Below, piece by piece: positions 24,492 to 32,217 of a stretch of 64,000 nucleotides of DNA (position 1 is its first letter; each line of letters begins with the position of its first letter). The position numbers were made by a program, and so were the translations under genes. The DNA is taken from positions 9,882 to 73,881 of the forward strand of contig CAJMSX010000010.1 of NCBI GenBank assembly GCA_905216195.1, read 5' to 3'. Source of the stretch: an uncultured bacterium (lineage in GTDB: Bacteria > Bacteroidota > Bacteroidia > Bacteroidales > Marinifilaceae). Below the pieces are notes generated by a model. The model ran no database searches and was not told where the DNA came from. It saw only the letters and a program-made list of their open reading frames with translations.

Positions 24492-25160
24492 TTACTTCTT
24501 TTCCCTTAATTTCCGGTCGGCCGAATAAATCATTTTAATCAAATCTATCTCTTCCCGGTGAAGAAGTTCCGGTTTTTCCCGCATCCGTTTCGAACGTTTC
24601 AGGCTTTGATAAGCTCTCCAGCTTTCCAGGCCAACTCCCAGTTTAACGTCCACATGTCCCTTATTAGTGCTGGCAGCGAATTCGCTGAGGATCCGCTTTT
24701 GATTCTGTTCCGGCGTCATATCGAGCGTCGGAGTAAAAGCATCCTGCACCACCCCGGCCATATTGTTTTTGGCATTCATCTGATATTCCCGGGCTTGAGC
24801 CCGGAACCTTTTCACCACCACGACTTCGGGTAAGCGAACGGTATCAGAAGTCATAAATACAGCCAGAATATACTCTCCGGTAGTTAAGGTATCGGGAACA
24901 ACAACCTCATAGGGCTCGAAACCGACATGTGTGAAATGGATGGTATCTCCTACCCCGGTATTGATCGCAAAGCGGCCTAACTGATCGGAGGTAGTCACTT
25001 CTCCTCCTTTTTTCCAACAATTTACAGTAGGAATGGGCAAAGTCGTCTCCACATTGATAACCACTCCCGAAAAACGGACACCTTCCTCCACGACTTTTTG
25101 CGCCTGCACACTCCACGTAAAAAATACCAGACAAAAAAATACAACTTTAATTCTTTTCAT
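24492..25160 (-). CDS. Secreted protein with CarboxypepD_reg-like domain
   Basis: A 222-residue protein with a signal peptide (VFFTWSVQAQ). The body begins with a prealbumin-like fold (FSGVVINVETTLPIPTVNCWKKGGEVTTSDQLGRFAI, then DTIHFTHVGFEPYEVVV), the domain used as an N-terminal module in TonB-dependent receptors. Here it stands alone, followed by a conserved-looking charged C-terminus. It starts 14 bases inside the end of the ECF sigma gene, so the two are translationally coupled. It may be a sensor or effector of that sigma factor; this is inference. Confidence 0.75.
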   Translation of the reverse strand: MKRIKVVFFCLVFFTWSVQAQKVVEEGVRFSGVVINVETTLPIPTVNCWKKGGEVTTSDQLGRFAINTGVGDTIHFTHVGFEPYEVVVPDTLTTGEYILAVFMTSDTVRLPEVVVVKRFRAQAREYQMNAKNNMAGVVQDAFTPTLDMTPEQNQKRILSEFAASTNKGHVDVKLGVGLESWRAYQSLKRSKRMREKPELLHREEIDLIKMIYSADRKLREKK

Positions 25161-25767
25161 TATCTTTAGCTATCTCTGTATGTTGCAGAATATTCAGCAG
25201 TAACTCGCGCGCCCGGAACAACTGAGCTTTTACCGTACCCAGAGGTATCGCCAGTTCGTCGGCAATTTCTTCGTAGGAAAATTCATCAAAATAGCGTAAT
25301 TCGATCAACCGGCGGTAACGTCCCTTTAACATAGAAACTTTTTCCCGCATAAAATCGGCACGCTGAGACCGGATCGCCTCTTCGTCGGGAGTTCTCACAT
25401 CCGCCGGAATACTATTGATATACCCCCGGTCATCGGGGTTGATATCGTCTTTATCTAAAGAAACAGTCTGAGCTTTCCGTTTCCGGATAAAATCGATGGT
25501 ATTGTTGGAGGCAATTTTAAATAACCAGGTGCTGAAAGCAAACTGAGGAGAATAGTAACTTAAACTGGAAAATGCTTTTTCAAAAGCTTCAAACATCAAA
25601 TCTTCCGCATCCGTGCGATTATTCACCATCTTGAGAATCATAAAATAAACCGAATCCTTATACCTCTTAAAGAGTTCGGCATACGCCTTCTCATCCCCTG
25701 CTATCGCGTTTTTAACTATTTTATAGTCGTATAAAGCCTTCTCCGATAAATTATTCGTTATCTCCAT
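25147..25767 (-). CDS. ECF RNA polymerase sigma factor
   Basis: About 206 residues from the ATG at 25767 (MEITNNLSEK). Region 2 has YAELFKRYKDSVYFMILKMVNNRTDAEDLMFEAFEKAFSSL, then FSTWLFKIASNNTIDFIRK. Region 4 has RYRRLIELRYFDEFSYEEIADELAIPLGTVKAQLFRAREL. It overlaps the glycosyltransferase gene by 10 bases and the following secreted-protein gene by 14 bases. No anti-sigma factor is adjacent. Confidence 0.93.
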   Translation of the reverse strand: MEITNNLSEKALYDYKIVKNAIAGDEKAYAELFKRYKDSVYFMILKMVNNRTDAEDLMFEAFEKAFSSLSYYSPQFAFSTWLFKIASNNTIDFIRKRKAQTVSLDKDDINPDDRGYINSIPADVRTPDEEAIRSQRADFMREKVSMLKGRYRRLIELRYFDEFSYEEIADELAIPLGTVKAQLFRARELLLNILQHTEIAKDNEKN

Positions 25768-26939
25768 TTCTTTGACATAAAAATTGAGTATACATGATAG
25801 TACCATCTGCATAAAAAACCGATAGAACTAACAATCAACGAAGTTAAGAATAATTTCCTTTGCCTCCGATGCCTCAGATAAAGATTTATTGTTATAAAAT
25901 CTATTAAAAATACTAATATTATACACAGAATTATATAATATTGTATAATACTGTTAAAAATAAGAAATATTCCTAAAATATAGAAAATAAATATTACGAA
26001 CGTATCCGTATTGGCCTTGAGCAAAGCGGTCGAATTCCATCTCCTTTTGTTCACATAATAGTACAAACAATCCTCTTTCCAGGTTTTCGCAACAGGATCT
26101 TTGATTTCGATAGCGGCTTGTTCCTCTTTCACGACCCGGACCTTCCCTCTTGCCGAAAGGGCCTGAACCATCTCGTTATCATATCCGATATAACTCTGGG
26201 AATTCTTGGAAAAACCTTTCTCGGCGAGATAGAGTTTTTTCCGGTATCCCATATTGCGCCCGTCTCCCAGAACGTAACAACCTTTTTTCACCAACAGTAT
26301 CATTTTCAGATAGCGTAAAAACCGGAAAAATCGGGGAAACGAAACTTTCCTTTCACTTTCGGCATAATTAGCATAAGCCAGGACCACTCCCGTTTCCTCA
26401 TCAAAAGCATTCCGCATCTTACGAATCCACTGATTGGAAAGCGGACGACAGTCGGTTTCGGAAAATAAGAGTATATCGTTACTAGCAGCCAATATTCCGA
26501 TGTTGATAGCCAGTTTTTTAGTATTCCGGAATTTGGTATCCGGAAAAATACGGGTCGTTTTCAGTCGGGGATATTTCACTTGCATTCCGGCTAAAACATC
26601 CTGGGTATGGTCTTCCGAACATTCGTCGACCACTATGACTTCAAAGGTCGGATAATCCTGATTCAAAAAATAAGGCAGATTTTGTTGCAGTTCTTCCGCT
26701 CGGTTGTTGGCGGTAATAATCACCGATACTCCTTCGGTCGTTTTTCTATCCGGATAATTATCTTTGCGGCAAATGACGATGCTTTTATAAATCAGATTTA
26801 CGATATGGAAAATAAAAACGAACAAGAATACGGCCAGTAGATAAGCATTGCCACCCAAACTCTTCCAAAACATAATAAAATTGTCCATAACCGAACCCCC
26901 ATATACTAATACATAATCTATTAAATCACTTATTTTCAC
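25758..26939 (-). CDS. Membrane-bound family 2 glycosyltransferase
   Basis: A 393-residue protein with an N-terminal transmembrane helix (about residues 28-50), then a GT-A domain: SVIITANNRAEELQQNLPYFLNQDYP, EVIVVDECSEDHT, LFSETDCRP (DxD-like metal site) and a later GYDNEMVQALSARG region. Three C-terminal hydrophobic helices follow (from about residue 310). The layout fits a processive or polyprenyl-linked sugar transferase. Its last 10 bases overlap the ECF sigma gene. Confidence 0.85.
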   Translation of the reverse strand: MKISDLIDYVLVYGGSVMDNFIMFWKSLGGNAYLLAVFLFVFIFHIVNLIYKSIVICRKDNYPDRKTTEGVSVIITANNRAEELQQNLPYFLNQDYPTFEVIVVDECSEDHTQDVLAGMQVKYPRLKTTRIFPDTKFRNTKKLAINIGILAASNDILLFSETDCRPLSNQWIRKMRNAFDEETGVVLAYANYAESERKVSFPRFFRFLRYLKMILLVKKGCYVLGDGRNMGYRKKLYLAEKGFSKNSQSYIGYDNEMVQALSARGKVRVVKEEQAAIEIKDPVAKTWKEDCLYYYVNKRRWNSTALLKANTDTFVIFIFYILGIFLIFNSIIQYYIILCIILVFLIDFITINLYLRHRRQRKLFLTSLIVSSIGFLCRWYYHVYSIFMSKKWR

Positions 26940-26971
26940 TCACTTTCCGATGCAGCTCCAAAAAAATCTCA

Positions 26972-26979
26972 CAAATATA
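26972..26979 (-). promoter_or_regulatory. Candidate -7 element for the glycosyltransferase-sigma operon
   Basis: The leftward strand reads TATATTTG about 33 bases upstream of the ATG at 26939. No -33 TTG at the right distance was found. Confidence 0.45.
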
Positions 26980-27063
26980 GTCACTTATCCAACATTTTTT
27001 TTGTAAATCCGAATATATTTTATGAAATTTCGATAGTTTTACTAACATTAAAATTATTGCATT

Positions 27064-28251
27064 ATGAGCCAGAAACCCAAAGGAATTATTGGTATTTTAA
27101 CCGGAGGAGGGGACGTCCCCGGGTTGAATCCGGCAATACGTGCTGTCACCATCAGAGCACTCAGAGAAGGTTATAAAGTCATCGGTATTCGTCGCGGATG
27201 GAGAGGATTAATCGATATCGTACGGGATAAAAAAGCAGATAATTCGAGTAACTTTTTTGAACTGACGGAAGAAATCGTGAACCGGGCCGGACGAACGGGA
27301 GGGACTTTTTTACATACGTCGAGAACCCGTGCTTCCCATGTGCCTCTGGAATCCGTGCCCGCCCATCTCAAAGACAAATACACGGAAAAAATAAACGATC
27401 TGACTCCGGAAGTCTTACAAAACCTGGATTTCATAGGAATCGACTACCTGGTCCCCATCGGAGGAGACGATACCCTGAGTTATGGCGTGCGGTTGAGTAA
27501 GGAAGGAGTAAAAGTCATCGCTATTCCCAAAACGATGGATAACGACGTACCGGGTACGGATTATTGTATCGGATTCAGTACGTGCATTACCCGGACGATA
27601 GAACTCACCCACGATTTACGGACCTGTGCGGGTTCTCATGAAAGGTTATTGGTTCTCGAAGTTTTCGGCCGGTATGCCGGATTTTCCGCTATGCTGCCGA
27701 CCCTGGCAGGAGCTGCTAACCGCTGTGTTATTCCCGAATATCAGTTCAATATCGACCGGCTTTGCGAATTGCTTTGCCAGGACCGCTACACCAATCCGAG
27801 CAAATATTCCGTGGTCCTTATTTCGGAAGGAGCGACTTACAACGGAGGGGATATGATGTTCCAAAGCGAAGAAGCCGATATGTTTGGACATAAAAAGCTC
27901 GGAGGCATCGGCGATCACATTGCCAACCAGTTGAAGGAACTTTCCCCCAAATTCAATCATGGGGAAAGCATCAATGTCATTAATCAAAAACTGGGCTATC
28001 TGGTACGTTGCGGGAATCCCGACGCTATGGATTCTATCGTTCCCATGGCCTACGGCAACCTGGCCCTGGACCTGATATCCAAAGGAATGCACGGCAGGCT
28101 GGTGATACTTAGAAACGGGCGTTACGACAATGCCCCCATAGAAATCGTCACCAGCACTAAAAAACTGGTAGACGTAGAAAAATTCTACAATACCGATCGG
28201 CTACGGCCCAAATACAACAGTTTCGAATTCATGCCTCAAATGATCCTTTAA
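27064..28251 (+). CDS. 6-phosphofructokinase with pyrophosphate-type active-site residues
   Basis: The 395-residue enzyme phosphorylates fructose 6-phosphate. It has the GILTGGGDVPGLN start, the catalytic PKTMDNDVPGTD (155-166), and FGRYAGFSA. Position 136 is Asp in GGDD (133-136) and position 156 is Lys (PKT rather than PGT). In the PFK family these two changes distinguish pyrophosphate-dependent enzymes from ATP-dependent ones, so PPi is the likely phosphate donor. This is an inference from residues only. It is a single gene ended by a strong bidirectional terminator. Confidence 0.92.
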   Translation: MSQKPKGIIGILTGGGDVPGLNPAIRAVTIRALREGYKVIGIRRGWRGLIDIVRDKKADNSSNFFELTEEIVNRAGRTGGTFLHTSRTRASHVPLESVPAHLKDKYTEKINDLTPEVLQNLDFIGIDYLVPIGGDDTLSYGVRLSKEGVKVIAIPKTMDNDVPGTDYCIGFSTCITRTIELTHDLRTCAGSHERLLVLEVFGRYAGFSAMLPTLAGAANRCVIPEYQFNIDRLCELLCQDRYTNPSKYSVVLISEGATYNGGDMMFQSEEADMFGHKKLGGIGDHIANQLKELSPKFNHGESINVINQKLGYLVRCGNPDAMDSIVPMAYGNLALDLISKGMHGRLVILRNGRYDNAPIEIVTSTKKLVDVEKFYNTDRLRPKYNSFEFMPQMIL

Positions 28252-28252
28252 T

Positions 28253-28278
28253 AAAAAAGCGCCTTCAGGCGCTTTTTT
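28253..28278. terminator. Bidirectional terminator after phosphofructokinase
   Basis: Arms AAAAAAGCGCC/GGCGCTTTTTT around TTCA, with A-runs and T-runs on both sides, between convergent genes. Confidence 0.85.
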
Positions 28279-28480
28279 ATTTTCTGTTAGCTAACGAATC
28301 CGGAGCCAGGCTATCTATTTCCACAACTACGGTTTCCTGTTCAATCACTACAGCAGAATCCTGAGGAGAATTTAAGCGGGAATCTTGTTTCGATTTCCGG
28401 GAATTCCCACAGGAAGCTAAGGCCAGAATGAATACGACTACTGCTATATAACCCAATTTTGCCTTCATATTTACTCTCAT
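28277..28480 (-). CDS. Small lipoprotein of unknown function
   Basis: A 67-residue product (63 from the ATG at 28468, MKAKLGYIAVVVFILALASC). The lipobox ALASC gives a lipid-modified cysteine, followed by a short polar, acidic tail (QDSRLNSPQDSAVV). No domain is recognised. Confidence 0.65.
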   Translation of the reverse strand: MRVNMKAKLGYIAVVVFILALASCGNSRKSKQDSRLNSPQDSAVVIEQETVVVEIDSLAPDSLANRK

Positions 28481-28600
28481 TTTTCCGTTTTTAATTAATC
28501 ATTCGGGAAATTATACGAAAAGTGAAGGAAAAAGTTCAGCTCTATCCTCGGCCCGGATCTTTTCAGAGGCCCAATTTATCCGCAAAAAACGGTTCTCCTC

Positions 28601-29236
28601 CTATAAAAACTGGAATTTTAATCCGAACGAAAGATTGAAAATATCCGTCAGATGCAGGTATTTATTGGTAAAATAGCTGATGATATACAAATCGTTTGTC
28701 CCCAGTTCGTAAAAAAAGTCGATATGCTCCGACAACACCTTCTTGGAATTCAGTTGGAACCGGATCCGTTGCCCGAAAGCCAGATTAAAACGCAAATTAG
28801 TAGCTACATTGTAATATTTATCCGGATACTTATCGGGTTCTTTCGACCAGAACTCGTCTCCGAATATTTTATTAATGTACAAACTGACCGTAAAGGGTTC
28901 TACCGACCATCTACTTGTCTTTATCGGAATCCGCCAGGGAATATAATTTTCTTTCAGGGTAATGGTCACATGTCCCTCCTCCCCGTCGAATTTGGGTAAA
29001 TAACCAAATAGTAAATCCGTTTCCCATTGTTTCTTCTTCCCATAGTCCCAACCTACTCCCAGGGAAATCAGTCCCATAGAACCGGCAAACTGAATTTTGT
29101 TATACCGGGGAATCAGACGCGACCATCCCAATACATATTTTTCCTTCAAACGCTCGTGCCGGTTTTGGCCGGAAGCGGATACCGATATCCCGGTCAACAG
29201 CAGAATCAGTACATATTTAGAAATAGACCACCTCAT
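28601..29236 (-). CDS. Outer-membrane beta-barrel-like protein
   Basis: A 211-residue protein with a signal peptide (VSASGQ near residue 24) and alternating aromatic/polar strand patterns (SLGVGWDYGKKKQWETDLLFGYLP, NLRFNLAFGQRIRFQL) ending in FGLKFQFL, typical of a C-terminal barrel strand. I do not recognise a specific family. Its start overlaps the end of the metallophosphoesterase gene by 20 bases, so the two form an operon. Confidence 0.7.
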   Translation of the reverse strand: MRWSISKYVLILLLTGISVSASGQNRHERLKEKYVLGWSRLIPRYNKIQFAGSMGLISLGVGWDYGKKKQWETDLLFGYLPKFDGEEGHVTITLKENYIPWRIPIKTSRWSVEPFTVSLYINKIFGDEFWSKEPDKYPDKYYNVATNLRFNLAFGQRIRFQLNSKKVLSEHIDFFYELGTNDLYIISYFTNKYLHLTDIFNLSFGLKFQFL

Positions 29237-30038
29237 ACGAATAGCTGTTTTTGGTAACGGTAAACAAAAGATAATTCCGGTTTTTCATAGCATCGGAACC
29301 GTAATACAGGATTCCGTCATTAAAAAAATCGTTCACCATCAACCGGTGTTCATGCGCGTGCAGACAAAATCTCAGATTCTTAAGCCGGAGCAGATATTCG
29401 TGAAAAGGTTCTTTCGCATTGTTGTTGAATTCGATATTCCCCGGTTCCACATGCATGATAGCAATGGAAGAATCGTAACGATTGTCTGCGGTATCCAGCG
29501 ATTGCTCCTTCAGAAAGACAAAATCAGGCACCGATACGGTATAGTCGTATTCCAGTGCATTGGTATTCAGGCAGACGAATTTAATCCTCCCGTAAACAAA
29601 AGCAAAATTCAGATCTCCGTACATTACACCGTACACTTCCCGTCCGGAACCCAGATTGTCGTGATTCCCGATGACCGCGACGTAAGGCACTTTCAGCTTA
29701 CTGAGGATATCGTGCATCCAGCAATATTCCTTCTTCAGCCCAAAATCCGTTATATCTCCCCCATGAATCACAAAATCGATATCGTCCCGTTTATTGACTG
29801 TTTTGACAAATTTCTCCGTTTCATCGTACCAGCGCTGAGTATCGCCCATAAAAGCAAAGCGAACCGTGTCCGCCTGCCTGTCCGCTTCCATCAGGCGTTC
29901 TATGTTTTTCCGGTTGATATCCTTGTATTTTTTCTCGAACTTCAATTCGTAGGGGTGATATTCAAAAGGATGCTCACATCCCGTCAACCCCATCCATAAA
30001 AAAAGAAGACCACAAAATTCCCTAAAACCGCGTCTCAT
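29217..30038 (-). CDS. Calcineurin-type metallophosphoesterase, predicted lipoprotein
   Basis: The best start (ATG at 30038) gives about 273 residues with a lipobox LTGC near residue 22. The metal-binding motifs are in order: AFMGDTQRW, IDFVIHGGDITD, VIGNHDN and MHVEPGNIEF, then LHAHEHRL. These are the GD-GGD-GNHD-H-HxH pattern of calcineurin-like phosphoesterases. The protein should be on the periplasmic or outer face. Substrate unknown. Confidence 0.85.
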   Translation of the reverse strand: MRRGFREFCGLLFLWMGLTGCEHPFEYHPYELKFEKKYKDINRKNIERLMEADRQADTVRFAFMGDTQRWYDETEKFVKTVNKRDDIDFVIHGGDITDFGLKKEYCWMHDILSKLKVPYVAVIGNHDNLGSGREVYGVMYGDLNFAFVYGRIKFVCLNTNALEYDYTVSVPDFVFLKEQSLDTADNRYDSSIAIMHVEPGNIEFNNNAKEPFHEYLLRLKNLRFCLHAHEHRLMVNDFFNDGILYYGSDAMKNRNYLLFTVTKNSYSYEVVYF

Positions 30039-30184
30039 CTCTGATTCGTTTTTAAAAGTTACACAGCGTCTTTTCTTACGCAAAATATGTGCCTGAGGCG
30101 CTCACACAATGTATAAATTTTCTTATTTTTTTCCGTTTCTGGATTACTTCCGCCATATTTGCAGATCACAGAAAAAAAATAACG

Positions 30185-31546
30185 ATGAAAGTACATTTTA
30201 TTGCCGTCGGAGGAAGCGCCATGCATAACCTGGCGCTGGCTCTTCAGAAAAAAGGATATGAAATAAGCGGATCGGACGATGAGATCTTCGAACCCTCCCG
30301 AAGCCGGTTGGAAAAAGCCGGTCTGTTGCCTTCCGCCTGGGGTTGGTTTCCTGAAAAAATTACGCCCGACCTGGATGCCGTCATTCTGGGGATGCACGCT
30401 ACTGCAGATAATCCGGAACTTTTAAAAGCCCGGGAAATCGGAGTAAAAATTTACAGTTATCCGGAATACCTGTATGAACAAACCCGCCACAAAAAGAGAA
30501 TCGTCGTCGGAGGCAGCCATGGAAAAACCACCACCACATCGATGATCCTGCACGTTCTAAAACATACCTCCCTGCCCTTCGACTACATGGTAGGCGCTCT
30601 CCTTGAAGGCTTCGATACCATGGTCAGTCTGAAAGACGAAAGTAGCATCGCTGTTTTCGAAGGGGACGAATACCTCTCTTCCCCCATTGACAGAAGTCCT
30701 AAATTCTTCCATTATCATCCGGACATAGCAGTACTCACCGGTATTGCCTGGGACCATATGAACGTATTCCCCACATTTGATAATTACGTAGAACAATTTG
30801 CCCGTTTCTGTGAAAAAATCGCACCGGGCGGAAAGCTGATTTATTTCGAAAAGGATTTAAACATCCGTAAAATTCTAAACTACTGCCCCTCTTCTGTAAA
30901 CCGGATCGCTTACGGGGCTTTCCCCCACCTGAGCCGGGCAGGAAAAACCTACCTGCAGTGGAAAGGAGAAGAACGGGAACTACAAATTTTCGGACTTCAC
31001 AACCTGCAAAACCTATCCGCAGCTTACCGGGTGTGCCAAGAACTGGGTATAGACGACCGGACTTTCCTGGAAGCCATCTCGACCTATAAAGGCGCTTCCA
31101 AGCGGCTGCAAAAAATAACTGAAACGGAAGATGCCGTAGCTTACCTGGATTTTGCGCACTCTCCCTCAAAACTCAAAGCGACTCTGGAAGCGGTAAGAGC
31201 ACAATATCCCGGTAAAAAGCTCATTGCCTGTATGGAACTCCATACCTTCAGCAGCCTGAACGCAGCTTTTCTTCCCCAGTATAAAGACAGTATGGCCGCA
31301 GCAGACCTGGCTCTTGTCTTTTATAATCCGGAAGTCATCCGTCACAAAAAATTGCCGGAAATCACTCCGGAAGAGGTTCGGCAGGGGTTTAACCGCTCCG
31401 ATCTTCACGTTTTTACCGACAACCGTCCCCTGACCGGTTTTCTGGAGGGATTGGAATACGGTAATACGGTATTGTTAATCATGACTTCAGGAAATTTTTC
31501 AGGCATACCTATAAAAGAAACTGTAGTAAATCTTCTTCACAAATGA
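30185..31546 (+). CDS. mpl: UDP-N-acetylmuramate--tripeptide ligase Mpl
   Basis: Mpl attaches recycled L-Ala-gamma-D-Glu-meso-DAP tripeptide to UDP-MurNAc, a peptidoglycan recycling step. The 453-residue protein (start MKVHFIAVGGSAMHNLAL) has the Mur-ligase ATP motif GGSHGKTTTTSM, FEGDEYLSSPID, GIAWDHMNVFPTF and YLDFAHSPSKLKATL. The Mpl group is distinguished from MurC by the AVFEGDEY style and by the shorter N-terminal region. The open frame begins at 30089, but the extra 32 codons do not fit the family. Confidence 0.9.
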   Translation: MKVHFIAVGGSAMHNLALALQKKGYEISGSDDEIFEPSRSRLEKAGLLPSAWGWFPEKITPDLDAVILGMHATADNPELLKAREIGVKIYSYPEYLYEQTRHKKRIVVGGSHGKTTTTSMILHVLKHTSLPFDYMVGALLEGFDTMVSLKDESSIAVFEGDEYLSSPIDRSPKFFHYHPDIAVLTGIAWDHMNVFPTFDNYVEQFARFCEKIAPGGKLIYFEKDLNIRKILNYCPSSVNRIAYGAFPHLSRAGKTYLQWKGEERELQIFGLHNLQNLSAAYRVCQELGIDDRTFLEAISTYKGASKRLQKITETEDAVAYLDFAHSPSKLKATLEAVRAQYPGKKLIACMELHTFSSLNAAFLPQYKDSMAAADLALVFYNPEVIRHKKLPEITPEEVRQGFNRSDLHVFTDNRPLTGFLEGLEYGNTVLLIMTSGNFSGIPIKETVVNLLHK

Positions 31547-31550
31547 TTCG

Positions 31551-31586
31551 ATTACCATAGAAATCTGTTAGATTTTCTATGGTAAT
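31551..31586 (+). terminator. Terminator after mpl
   Basis: Arms ATTACCATAGAAATC and GATTTTCTATGGTAAT pair nearly perfectly, 5 bases after the mpl stop, with a short T-rich tail. Confidence 0.6.
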
Positions 31587-31774
31587 TTTCCGACATCTCA
31601 ATTTGCTTCCGGATATCCTACTTTTTTCACTTTTGGCAACACTTTTTTATTTCCCGCCTTCCTCCCTTTGCAATTTTATACTAACTTATAGAATCGAACC
31701 AGCAAAAAAGTAAATACTTTTTCTGAAAGAATAGCGTATAAAATTTACAAGTAAACAAAAACGTTTCACATATC

Positions 31775-32185
31775 ATGGACATGTCATTAAATCAGCGACT
31801 GGAAAAATTTTTGTTTGAGAAAAAGATTTCGCAGGAAGAATTACGGATCAGACTGGGCCTTAAAACAAGACAGCAGGTCAGTAACTGGGTGAATTGTCAT
31901 GACCACATTCCCGACAAACATCTGGTCGCTATCATTAAGCTATTCCCTGATTTAAACGCCAACTGGCTGCTTCGCGATATAGGACCTATGTTCATTGATC
32001 AAAAGCAATTACGTCAGATCAACCGGAATGAATACGGTTTTTGTGAAGAATGTCTGGATAAGGAGAAGGAAATAGCCATGCTGCGGGATACCTTGGAAAA
32101 GAAGGAAAGAGAATTGAGAGAAGTTTACAAGGAAGCGGGGAAGCTGGAAGAACGACTTTCGCAGTATGAAAAGAAAGATAAATAA
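31775..32185 (+). CDS. HTH DNA-binding protein with coiled-coil tail
   Basis: A 136-residue protein whose N-terminal 70 residues read as a Cro/CI-type helix-turn-helix (QRLEKFLFEKKISQEELRIRLGLKTRQQVSNWVN). A link with a CxxC pair (FCEECL) leads to a long C-terminal coiled coil (about residues 90-132, EKEIAMLRDTLEKKERELREVYKEAG). It resembles Bacteroidota regulators that oligomerise through the coiled coil. It stands alone, so its targets are unknown. ATGs at 31775 and 31781 are both possible. Confidence 0.8.
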   Translation: MDMSLNQRLEKFLFEKKISQEELRIRLGLKTRQQVSNWVNCHDHIPDKHLVAIIKLFPDLNANWLLRDIGPMFIDQKQLRQINRNEYGFCEECLDKEKEIAMLRDTLEKKERELREVYKEAGKLEERLSQYEKKDK

Positions 32186-32188
32186 AAA

Positions 32189-32208
32189 ACTGAGGTTTAC
32201 GCCTCAGT
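32189..32208. terminator. Bidirectional terminator between the HTH and TPR genes
   Basis: Arms ACTGAGG/CCTCAGT with A-run on the left and T-run on the right, between convergent genes whose stop codons flank it. Confidence 0.8.
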
Positions 32209-32217
32209 TTTTTATTT

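Noticed and set aside
29097..29999. Rightward open frame of 300 codons opposite the metallophosphoesterase
   Set aside because: The leftward gene has all metal-binding motifs in order. The other frame is its shadow.
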